In this document: piece after piece, positions 22,092-32,901 of the stretch
Numbering within the stretch: position 1 is the stretch's first letter
Layout of the letters: each line of letters opens with the position of its first letter
DNA from: Evernia prunastri
Lineage: Eukaryota; Ascomycota; Lecanoromycetes; Lecanorales; Parmeliaceae
DNA length: 64,000 bases
Direction of reading: 5' to 3'
Assembly: GCA_003184365.1 (NCBI GenBank)
Contig: NKYR01000148.1
Location: 18,409-82,408, forward strand
Made by a program: the position numbers and the translations under genes
Notes under the pieces: model-generated
The model's database searches: none
What the model saw: the letters and a program-made list of their open reading frames with translations, nothing else
Told to the model about the DNA's origin: nothing

Positions 22092-24611
22092 TCACTGAAC
22101 CCCTACAGGGTGTCCTAGAGGACGGGCAGCATGTCGAGGTGCGAGGCTACTCTGGCTGCTATGAGCCGATGGGTCGGATTCGATGTGCGCACTGGCACCA
22201 CTATCGCCACTCCCCGCGCTAGCGCTCGCACTACCAGTCAGACTACGTACGTTCTTTTGTATAGGGCCTTTGGTTGGGTAATGGTTGCTCACCCCAGCGC
22301 GTTGCTCGACCTGTTGCGGTGCCACAGCGTTTCCCTGACCAGGAGGATATCTAGGCACCGGTTGCCGCATCATGCCAGGAGGCGACGGCCCCCCGTTAGG
22401 ATGCATTGAACCTGGGGCCATATATCCATCCTCAGGCGGTGGCGGTCTCCCCATATTCCTCCCATTTAACGGATTACCTGGAGAATGGCTTGTCCGTCGT
22501 GGCATCGCTGGGTTCGGGCTTGGGTAAGCGCCATTCATGCCAGCATTGTTGCCTGCCCCCTGTAATTCATTCAACCGAGCAGCTGTCAGAGAGTTCGTCC
22601 TCGATTCCTCCCCCATTGCTTTCCGGTCGACGTTGCCATATCGATTGGAGGAGTAGCCCATCAATGGGTTATCTAACGGATTGTCGTGCATCGTTGGCAT
22701 GCTCGCCATCAGCTGCGCCGAGGCGCGATTCCTATTCGTCCCCGGCCTAGGTCCGAAGCTGTGACTTTGGCGCATGCCAGCATTGCGTCCCATCGACCCT
22801 TCAGGATTTTGGCGGATTTGACTAAGGCTTGGTGCCTTCCGCGTCCTGCGAGAAGTGACGCTCATCATGTCCAAATTATCAGGATCGATGTTGGCCGGCG
22901 GGGCACGTATCGCCATTGGGTCGAACATATCATCATCATCGTCATCATCATCGTCATCAAAGCCGCCTCTGTGAGAAGGCGGTGGCCTCCTAGATCCTTT
23001 ACGCATGCTGTATTCCTGCTCCCTCAGTTGCAGCTCTCGTTGGCGCAAGTTGAGCTCTCGCTCCCGTATCGCCAGTTCCGAAGGAGTTAGTGTGCCATTG
23101 CTCATATCGCCGACATAACCAGGAGCCACGCCCCCTTCCGGTATGTCGTCATATAGAACTAAATGACTGAATTCCCCCAAGTCATCGCCTTCGAAAGATG
23201 GTCGCCGAGACAGTTGACTGGGTGGCGGCCCTCGAGGGTTGTAGCCGTTGGACTGACGTGACGGGTATCCATTCATCGTGGGCGGTCCCGGCCCTCGCCT
23301 CATCGGAGGTCCCATTGAAGGTGTCCTTCCTCCGCGCATGCCATTGCCGTTGGTGGGACCGTTCATGTTGCCGTTCATTGGCGGTCGAGGAGGTGCAGAG
23401 GACAATCGCGGAGGCGGAGCGGTACCCGGTGGTGGATTTGCTGACGGTGGCGGGTTAGCAGGCCGTTGCTGGTTGACGATGTTGCAGTGGTGTAGCAGTG
23501 CATATAAAGTTTCAATGCGTGGTACTCGGACCCCTGTTTCTTGAGCAAGCTTGATCGGGGACCCAAGGTACGTCTCCACTTCCATAGGCCTCTTCGCGGT
23601 GAAATCTTGGTACATGATGCTGTTGGTGTCGGAGAGTACTGACATTCTCCGCATTGTGCTTTCCTTGAAGTCTGCGTCGAACTGACAGCCCTGAGATGTT
23701 GCGATCTGTAGAAGCTCATCTATAACATCTGCTATCATTGTCCGAACGCCAACCTTCTCTAGCAATTCTGCATGGGAGGGGACTTCGAATAGCACGCTAG
23801 GCGGGTGGAAAGCAATCGGCCTACAGCGTATTAGCAAGATTCGACCTGACTCTGTCCTTGAACACTCACCCTATCATACGCTCATACTGCTGTTGTCTGA
23901 TGTTCTGAGAAACCTTGCAGTCGACCTGGCCGGTGCTCAAAGTCATAGCCAAAGCTTCCGCCATATCGTTCTGTATGGCCGCTGGAATGGCCTCGTTCCT
24001 GTTTGCCGGGCCAACCCATACATCTGTGGCCCCAATATGCTCAAACTCACTTGCTCCAAGTTGTGTGATTTCAGCCCCTGATACCAGTGACAGCACAACA
24101 TTCGTTGGAAATCTCTGTTCCAAATGTGACTCCACTCCCAGGGTGTTTGTGGTATTGACGAGGATGCAGGTGTGCTGAGGAGTAACGACGGATTCGATGA
24201 CCGCAGCTAGATCGTAGACATCGGGTAATGCTTTGACACAAAGGAGAACGTAATCAAATGCTGCCTTCTTTCCCGCTGCATCTTCCGGACTTCTGACGAC
24301 TTTGACGGGTCAGCTTGACAGGGATATAATACCATTGGTGGGTAATGACTTACCATGTCGCGGTTTAAACCTTTCGTTTCCAAAGAGCTTAGACCTGTAG
24401 GGAAGCGGTTTAGGCCTGATCCTCTGTCGTGTTTAGGATGAGAATCTGCTTACTTGAAGGAAATACCGTATTGGGCAACGGCTTCATATCCAGATTTCCA
24501 GACCAGTGTCACATCGCAAGCATTAGTAGCCTGGAGTCTCCATGAGAGGAACGCTGAGATCTGATTTCCACCTACGGACAGGATTCGAAGCCTAGGAGGA
24601 CTTGGTGCCAT
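22092..24611 (-). CDS. Mug72-like ApbA/PanE (ketopantoate reductase family) protein with disordered tail
   Basis: Four exons: 24611-24454, 24394-24354, 24299-23870 and 23820-22092, giving 785 aa. Introns are 59, 54 and 49 bp. The N-terminus APSPPRLRILSVGGNQISAF is the Rossmann nucleotide-binding strand-turn; the classical GxGxxG is altered here to GGNQIS. The next blocks are DYVLLCVKALPDVYD and CILVNTTNTLGVE. The C-terminal helical domain includes RRMSVLSDTNSIMYQDF and VPRIETLYALLHHCN. These are the ApbA/PanE N and C domains in the order seen in S. pombe Mug72. About 450 residues of Pro/Asn/Gly/Ser-rich tail follow, including a run of ten Asp and a short RERELNLRQRELQLREQE coiled coil. The altered glycine motif and long tail make true ketopantoate reductase activity uncertain. 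A regulatory role is possible but not shown. Confidence 0.85.
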
Positions 24612-27406
24612 TGTGGACGTAGAGATGAGCCAGGAACAACAGTGATGGAATCCTCGAAGTAGTTCAGACCAGCTCGATTCCAAGTGTGGCCTTTGACCAG
24701 CTTGTCCTAACTCTTACGTCTGCGCGGCCAACATTTAAGCTGAGATTGCGCCCGAAACACAGCGGCTGCGACACCTTTTTGTTGAGAGGGATTCGCGGAC
24801 CAAATAACGAGCGTGATTGTTTTGTGATGTCGAATGGACTGGATGATGGTAAAGAGTGGATGTTGAGAGGGTAAGACTGCAAGGTGAATCAGTTGGAAAT
24901 TTTGTATCGCCTTGTCGCGCCAAGCCAGATTTTAGAGTTGAGGGCAAGAAGAAGGTTGAGCTTGCTCACCAGGGAGATTACGACGAACACAGAGCGAGTG
25001 GAGTGCGAGATGAGAGTAGTCGCCGTGGTTTTTTTTTTTTTTTTGAGAATCAGGGAATCAGAGAAGGAAAGATTTATTGTCTGTATGCAATAAAAGCGAG
25101 CTGGCACCACTAAAAGTTGTTGATGTGGGCTCTCGCTATCAAGACTTGAAGAGAAAGTCTCACGAGGAAGTCGGCGGATACTAGCTTTTAGTACATCCGG
25201 TTGGAAAAAATGGAAAAAAGGGAGAAAATCATGAAAGGGCAACACCTTGAGACCTCTTCGTAAGCTGCTACTTTTAAAGCTAGATCCTAGGGTGCATACG
25301 CAATAGACGATCAGATACTCAAATCAAATCATATTTTTACTCATACATTCATTTCAATGATTTTACGGGCAGAGGCCCAATTACTCTGGAAAGTCCGAAG
25401 CAGAGCTTGGACTCTGGACCTTTTGTATACCTGACCTAATTGAGCAATGTCTTGTGCCAGTATCTTGCCAATATTTTGCCAGTATCTTGTCAATCTTGCT
25501 GCTGCAGATACCATTGGCAGAATGTTTCACAAAAGCTGTGGGTACTGGGTAGGTGTGGGTAAAAAAAGGTTACTGGGACACGGAATTTGATATCATTCAG
25601 GGGGATGCATGCTTTAGCATCATTCAGGAATCAGAGTGGGCCAACGTGCAGACCGGCAAACCCCACGCCCGAGGGTCCGAACTCTCTCTCACCAGGTGCA
25701 TGCTTTTGTCCAATGTCAGTTCTGCTTCAACGGTAATCAGGGTAATAAAGGGTCAGAAAGTGATAAGGTAAGGTAGGCAAGGGGTGGAGAGCATGACAGC
25801 CAGCTTTGTCTTTTCCAGTCATGACAACTTGACAAGATTCAGGTACAGGTACGACCGTACGATGTCTCTAGCTGCTGACCATGGATCACGCAAAAGCTTG
25901 AGAAAGACGCCATCATCCATGCTTACGAGACTACCGTAGCTAGCTACCTTAGCGCAGCCTTTCGCGATTGGCTAAACTTGCAAGAAATCCTTTTCTTTTT
26001 CTATCTACTTAACAGGTCTCTCTCTCTTATAGACCTCAAATTCCCTTGTTCTCATTACGATTATTTCATCCAAAGATTGCACTTCCACCGTCTACTCTAA
26101 ATGCCTTCGGCAATTGCCATCATAAGGAAAAGCGATGAGGGTTAGGTATTTCGCCGTCATGCACAAGGCAAGGTCTGGCAAGGTTTTCCTATGAAATTTG
26201 AATGGTGATCCTCCCAGAAAAGCTAAAAGTAAGGTGAGAACCCGGGGTGCTATTCATAGAATATGCTCGGCCGAGGCAAGTGGAACGCCGACTCGCTTTT
26301 CTAAAGTACAAATTCCATCCCATTGCGTGAACTGCAATTCTCCTGTAGATCCCATCTCATTCAAAGCTCGCGTATTGGGCAACTTTCCAGCCAATTCTAT
26401 CATGCTATGCGAGGCCTGGGATCAACTGTCATTGTCCTGGTACGGCCGAGAGAGTTGACACTGCCACCCTGGGAGATCGCCAATCGTCGCGAGGTACGTA
26501 CAGCTGCACTCATGGCTTGTTCAAGACACAGCTGTGTTTTCTTGGTTGCGAGTCAAGCTCAGCGCCCTTGTGACGGTTCTCAAGCTTACTAGACTTCCAC
26601 TCTCGATACCTCCCTCTACAATAGGCACTATCTAACACCCAATCACCGTTCGACCAAGAATAGGGCGTGTTCATGCCAGTTCCTACCGAGATGCTTCTTG
26701 CTGCAAACATTGCGTATATGAGATCTGTAGTGCTGAATACTTCTAGATAGCAATTCGAAAGGGTCTGCCACCTTGGCGTCCTCCGCAAGAAAGAAGGAAC
26801 AAAGCCTGTCGCTACTCACAACGAAGCTACGCCCCTTCTGCCATCCAAGGCAGTTGCTATCTGGCATTATATGTTTAAAGGTCCGGCATTGAAGTCAGAA
26901 CATAGCTCGGATTTTATGATTGAAACCAATCCTTGGTGAGCAGCGAGCTCTGCTGAAAGCGATGTTCCACTCAAAGCTTCTTGCGCTCCTGACACGAATT
27001 GGGCTTGGATCCTAGAGATCTGGAAACTCAAGCAACCACTCCGGGGCTCATCTGCTACTATCTTGTCTCCTAAATCACATCTTTTACTTTCGGGCAACAT
27101 CGTGAGCTCTCCCATGACAGTGCACTTTTTCTGCCACAGAGTACAAAATTGCTTCCAGTGTCTCGGCACTTTCCAACCGACTCATGGCTCAACACATACA
27201 CGCATGGCAAAGCAGAGACTTGCAAACGTGCCAGGAGCAACAAGAGAGGGGCGAACGCCTCTTCTTGCAGACATCAGATTCTTGCGACATCCAAACCCTC
27301 AATGACAGGGATGTCCCGTCATGCTTCCAGTCATGAGAGGGAGCTCCATTCACCCTTTGCAGCAACCTCTGGTCGCTGTTAGGGTCATCTCCTCTTAGAT
27401 CTGCCA
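24612..27406. other. 2.8 kb gene-poor region
   Basis: No supportable gene. It contains the promoter of the Mug72-like gene at the left, a poly-T run at about 25029-25044, and the 3' flank of the NIMA gene at the right. Open frames are short and unrecognised. Confidence 0.5.
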
Positions 27407-29658
27407 TCACAGCCTCCGTAGACCTTTCCCACCTCTGACCAAGAATGGGCTTGGCATCTCATCTCTCTCCGGATCCCACAGTGGTACATTTCCACCACAC
27501 TTCACATTCTCTTTCCTCGTCTCCTCTACGATCCCCTTCTCCACTCTCTGCGCCTGACTGAGTCCTCCCGCCCTCGCTTGCGCTAGCTCAACCAACGTCC
27601 TCCCGCCTCCATTCTGACCAAACAAGTTCCGCTGCATGACGGCTTTGAACATTTCGTTCTCGGTACTGCTCGTAGCTGGTTTGGGCGGCGCTTTACGCAC
27701 GGGCAAGAACCCTGAGTGCTTTGGGCTTGGTGGCGATGGAACTCGGGATGGTCGGTCAGACGCTGCTGGTGGGAAGAGTGTAGGTTGGGGGTAGCCGCTG
27801 AGACGGTTCATCGGCGCGGTTTTCTGGCGGAGCAGACCAGGCCGTTTAGGAGCCTTGAAGGGGTCAGGCAGACCTGACGGTGCCCGGGTGGGTGAAGGTA
27901 GGTCAGGCAAGGTATCCTCGTCGTCCTCGACAATGATCGAGGAAGGCGGCGAAGATACTTGGGGTGCGAGTCGATGCCTCTGGGCTGCGGCTGCAGCAAA
28001 GATGTTCTTGCTGTTGGGTAATCCAGACGCATTTGTGGCGTCCGTGCGGCGGGGTGAGAGGGAAAGGCACGCGATCGACATCGGCGAAGGGTCAGCCATC
28101 TGTACATCCACGGGTGAATCAAACTCGGTGCGGGCCCGAGATAGTGCGGTCCGAGTTCTCTTTTTAGGTGGTGTCTTGGATTGTATGACTGGAGGTGACT
28201 CGATGGAGAGGCTGCTTAAGTCCGTCGACGACAGAAAGTCGGAATCCGCGTTTGTACTGACAGACGAAAATTGGTCGTCCGGTGGAGTACGCGATCCTCC
28301 TTCTTTTGCAACAGGCTGTGAATCAAGCCGTAATTGCACTTCGGCTTCCACTTTCGACCGGACCTCGGTCTCGAACATCTTATGGAGCTTCTCCTTCTCC
28401 ATCTGGACTTGTCGGTCAATCTCGAGTCTGGCCTTCACCTCCCACTCTCGGCGTACTATCGACTCCAACGTAGCCCTCATGTTCTCCTTCTCGCCGTTCC
28501 AGTTCGTAGCCTTGGCCTCGGCTTCTTGAGCTTTTCGCATGGCCTGTTCCTCCTTCACCCTCAATAACCTTCCTAGCTCAACTACCTCTCTCTCCTTCCG
28601 CATGAGCCGCACGGCCGGAAGATTCAGCAGGCTCGCAGTGTCAGGTCGCTTGAGTGGATTGATGTTCAAGCAGCTCTTAATGACGTTTTGTAAATCTGGA
28701 GAGTATACACTGGGCAGCGGATCCACTCGACCTTCTTTGATCTTCTGTATCAAATGGAAATGTGTTTTGGCATTGAAAGGTTGAGTCCGCGCACAGAGCT
28801 CGTACATGACGCATCCAAGAGACCAAATATCTGAGTGGAGGGTATACCGTTCTGCAGCACATATCTCGGGCGACATATAGAATGGCGTTCCGACGTACGT
28901 CGAAGCGAAGTCATGGGATTGCATTAATTTTGACAAGCCAAAGTCACCAAGCTTGACCGAATTATCTGCGCCAAGAAATACTGTGACCGTCAGTTTTGGA
29001 CCATACACATAACGACAACCAGAACTTACTGTTCTCCGGTTTCAGATCTCGGTGCAAGATCATAACTTGATTCTTTCCCTTCAAGCCCATTGGCTTCAGA
29101 GCGCTGCAGGGTCCCATGGCAATCCTGCCAACCTCGGGAGCATTTATTCCGTAATGGCACCGGTAGAGAGCAGCGACGAGCTGGGAGAAAATGCTCCAAA
29201 CATATTCCTCATCAGCATACTGATTATTCTCCTTGAGTTTGAGGATCTCTTTGCTGAGGTCACCTCCTCCGCAATACTCCATGTACAAATAGAGTTCCTG
29301 TGTTGGCTTCAGATGTTCTCGGTGGTAGTATCCAACAATGTTGGGATGTTTGAGGGAATTCAAAATTGAGAACTCGGCATGGAGTTGTTCTCGCTCTTTC
29401 TGAGACATCTTGATATACTGGATCTCTTTCCGACATAAGATCTGACAAGTATGTTTATTAGTAGACGTAAAGCTTCACAGTTCCTGGATTCATAACCCAC
29501 ATGACCGTCTGATATTCGTCTAACCTTTCTAATTGTACCAAAGGATCCTCGACCTGCGAGAGGATCAGCTTGGCAACCCCGTGTTCTTCTGGTCAAAGTC
29601 TAATTTTACCTATTGTCTCCAGTACTTCATATCTCTCTGTTTCTGTTGAGGTCGCCAT
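27407..29658 (-). CDS. nimA: NIMA-type mitotic serine/threonine kinase
   Basis: Four exons: 29658-29610, 29553-29501, 29441-29030 and 28980-27407, giving 695 aa (A. nidulans NIMA is of similar size). Introns are 56, 59 and 49 bp, all in phase. The kinase domain starts at YEVLETIGRGSFG (glycine loop, residues 17-22). The ATP lysine is K39 in CRKEI. HRDLKPEN spans 164-171 with catalytic D166. DFGLSK begins at D184. The activation loop reads FASTYVGTPFYMSPE with T199, matching the position of the activating phospho-threonine known in Aspergillus NIMA. A coiled-coil region rich in Glu/Lys/Arg follows the kinase (about 300-410), then a Ser/Pro-rich regulatory tail with many SP/TP sites. NIMA promotes entry into mitosis. 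Kinase-to-tail order, spacing and length support orthology. Confidence 0.93.
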
Positions 29659-30009
29659 GCTGGCGATGGCGGATCAGCTAGGTGTTTCGATGGGACCGTA
29701 CGGAATAATATCAATGCTTGGATGCTAAATTCATGGTCTTAGTAGCGGAGACCTCAGTTGTTTTCACCAATCCGTTGAGTGTTGAAACATGAAATGTAAA
29801 GTGGAGGTCCATGGCACATCCCAATGTTTACCTCGCCTGTCGGGGGGGCAACAGCCGCGTCTCGGAAGTGATGAGATTACTTAAGAGGCTTGGCACTTTG
29901 ACGCCACACTTGTGCTTGATCCCCGCGGTTCTACCATTCTACTCGTGGTTTCCCTGCTTTCATTGACTCGCTGCTGGACAGCTAGAGTTATTGGAGTGCT
30001 GACGTCGCG
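29659..30009. promoter_or_regulatory. shared divergent promoter of nimA and ankyrin-BTB genes
   Basis: Only 351 bp separate the two start codons, which point away from each other. Both promoters and both 5' leaders must fit in this span. No single motif is claimed. Confidence 0.6.
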
Positions 30010-32223
30010 ATGATACTCAGAAAGGACCAGATCGAAGCTAGTCTCCAAGAAGAAAAAAAGCTGATTGAGAAAGGCAAGCTGAAGGAAGACAACCCTCTCG
30101 ATGTTAGCGAAATATTTATCAAACTATGTGAGGGTTGTCGTCGCGGAGACTTGAAGGCTTGCCAGGAGGCGATTACAGACGGTGCCAATATCAATGCAAG
30201 GGATCAATACGATTATACACCTCTAATCTTGGTAAGAGTGTACCATCCCATTCCCCACACTTGCTCATCGTTGCTTGCTGACGCCATAAGGCAAGGCTAC
30301 TCTTTGTGGCCACTATGAGTGTACGTTGCTGCTACTCGAATCCGGAGCACTTTGCGAAAGAGGTAAGAGATGTTTTCCGAGCCATGTCTTCCGGTTTGTT
30401 TTGGGGTTTCAAAACATCTCGTAGGAGCCAAATGCTCCCGACACACGGCCCACGACTACAAGTCGGTTCAGAAGAAAAAATATGCTGACTCCAGAAATCA
30501 TGAAGACACGTTTCAGGGGGAGAGAGCATTGTATAATGCTCTCAATGACCGGATACGAAACCTATTACTCTCATACGATTATTCAAAATCCACGGATCCA
30601 CTACAACCTTTCGCCGCGCACATAACCTCCTTATTGGCTAGAGAGCATCCTCAAACCTCGGACATCCTCGTTACAGCTGCTGGAGAGTCATTCCGTTTGC
30701 ACAAATTCGTTTTATCTGCGAGGTCTCCATACTTCGCCAGGAAATTGTCTGTCGCACCTGAAACAACTTCGTGGAAAATCCCTTCGGCGATTCCCCCACA
30801 AGCATTTGGGATAGCAATCAATTACATATATCTGGGCGAAATACCTAATGACGTTGGCGGGGGCCCCGGCACGGGGTTTTCTGAGGACGAAGTACTGGAA
30901 GGCATCGACAAGATCAGTAGGCAATTAGAGATCAAGAGCCTTTGGGACGGTATTCTTGAAAGCGGTGACCGCAGGCTTACGAGACAGCGGAGAACAGATG
31001 AGGTTGAGAGGGGCCGGAGTCAGCTGGAAGCTTGGTTTGCAGAAAACGTGCTGAAGCACAAGGTCATGGTGGACACTGCGAACGCGGAAAACGTCAGATG
31101 GGATCGAAGCAATGGGATTTTCGCAGATGTGCTGCTGAGGGCCGACGAGTCCGAAGATATCATTGAAAATGAATCGCCCATAGTGGATTACCAGACAATG
31201 GAGCAAGAGACAAGGAATGGCATCCCCATTGGTCCCCTAACACAAGCACCGCATTCTCCATCTCGAAACCGAAAGCCTCGGAAATCCATCTTGTTCCCTT
31301 CCCACCGAGCTATGCTTTTGCGCTCAGAGTACTTTCTCACAATGTTTTCTTCGGCGTTTCGGGAAGCGCAAAACACAGAACATCTCCAGATAATCTCCGT
31401 CGACTGTTCACCGGAAGTCTTGGAGGCTGTTCTGAATTTTCTTTACACGGAGAAGGCCGACTTTCCTATAGACATCGCTGCTATCGACGTACTCTTTGCT
31501 GCCGATCTCCTTTTAATCGAAAAGCTGAAATTGAAGGCCGCCGTAGTGATCAGCACCCTTGGGAACGGTTCAATGTCACAGGTTCCCTTGAGATTAGACG
31601 CTTCTGAGGGTTCAGAGGCTTCGACTTCCGAGCAAGGGGAATTAGACATTTATGATGTGGTCCGCGCGGGTTGGCTCACACGTGTACCGCGACTTGAGGA
31701 GTTTGGCGCTAGGTATCTTGCCTACAGACTGGAATCTTACATTGATGCGGAGGATTTCGCAGACCTTGTTCGAGAAAGTGCAAGCAGGATCAAAGGAAGA
31801 CAAGAAACGGATACCATTGAGCTACTCGATGAGTGAGTTGCACCTTTCGCGCATTCTCTAATTTCGGAGCTTATTATCTGTTTCAGCATCCGATTCTATC
31901 TATCAGAGCGCTTCCGTCTGCGCTTCGAAGATTCTGGTTTGGGAGACCTAATGGGAGATGAGCCTACAGTATCTAGAGAGGTTGAGCCCAACGCGGATGG
32001 AAAGCTGCCTGAAGATGAGGGCGTCGATGTAGGCTCGTTGCCTAGTGGTGACGCTGGACGAGGTGATGTAGACTCCTCAATGGAAGACATGATGAGTAAG
32101 GGTACCATCAGGACCCTGGATGGGGAGATAGCAGGAGATGAGCTGGAGGGGGATGCAATCAATTATCAGATCCTGCTGGGCAAGATAGATGAACTTCTCC
32201 AGCGATTAAAGCTGGATGCTTAG
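30010..32223 (+). CDS. ankyrin repeat and BTB/POZ domain protein
   Basis: Exons 30010-30231, 30296-30362, 30506-31832 and 31887-32223 give 650 aa. Introns are 64, 143 and 54 bp, in phase. The N-terminus holds ankyrin-type repeats (LCEGCRRGDLKACQEAITDG, NARDQYDYTPLILATLCGHYE, LLLLESGALCERD). A first BTB domain follows with DILVTAAGESFRLHKFVLSARSPYFARKL. A second BTB region carries FPSHRAMLLRSEYFLTMFSSAF and LEAVLNFLYTEKADF. The C-terminus is acidic and ends in a leucine-rich helix (LLGKIDELLQRLKLDA). The layout matches ABTB1-like proteins and yeast YIL001W. Such proteins usually act as substrate adaptors for cullin-3 ubiquitin ligases; the substrate is unknown. The second exon is only 67 nt but carries the end of the repeat. 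It shares its promoter region with nimA. Confidence 0.9.
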
Positions 32224-32901
32224 TTATTTTAGAAGAGCGTCAGGTATTCAGGATTTGGAAGCTTGATTGTAATAAACGATCATCTAGGTACTTTATGGTT
32301 CAGGCGGTCAATTGTGTTTGTACCTAAGGTATTTCAATCTCATACTGAGGTAAGGTACATCTTCATACATTAAGTACAGAGTAAAGTAAGGTATCTTACA
32401 AGTCAGTATTGCGGTGAGGCTGAGAAAACTTGGCAGCATAAAGTAAAGTAAGTTGAGAGTCTATCCTATGCCCGATCTGGTTAAAGAGCACGCCATGAAC
32501 GGAAGGCGGCGGAAAAGTGGAAGTCTAAAGTAAAGTAATTCGAAAGGTACGCTGCTCTACTCGTACTTAGCTCTCTGGCTCACTCCAATATTCTTTTCTA
32601 CCACCGTACCTTACACACAAAGCACTCTCGTTCATTTCCCCCCAGCACTCATCTTGACCATTATACCTTCCTTGTTCTTCAAACCTGTTCACCCTCATAT
32701 TCTCAAAGGATGAACGTGTCTTTCGTTGATACAGCGCACTTCCCCTGATGTCCCGGGAACTTGAAAAGTCGAAGATTACCTGATTCGCCCTCATTCGTCA
32801 CCGTTGCCAGCTGGCCACCCCCGGACCGATTCAATGCGTTAATCCGTTCCCATATCATTATTCTTCCTCAAGCCTCAATCTTCAAGGATTACAGCGTCCA
32901 A
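32224..32901. other. intergenic, promoter of TRP-like gene
   Basis: About 680 bp between two plus-strand genes. Repeated short GTAAAGTAAG-like words occur at about 32380-32540. The coding frame of the next gene stays open up to 32761 but only from a TTG, so it is treated as leader. Confidence 0.5.

Noticed and set aside
27855..28529. 224-codon open frame on the plus strand
   Set aside because: Lies antisense to the nimA exon. Its composition mirrors the Ser/Pro-rich coding strand and it has no family motif.
32761..32901. N-terminal extension of the TRP-like protein
   Set aside because: Starts at TTG. The ATG at 32902 directly precedes a good signal peptide.
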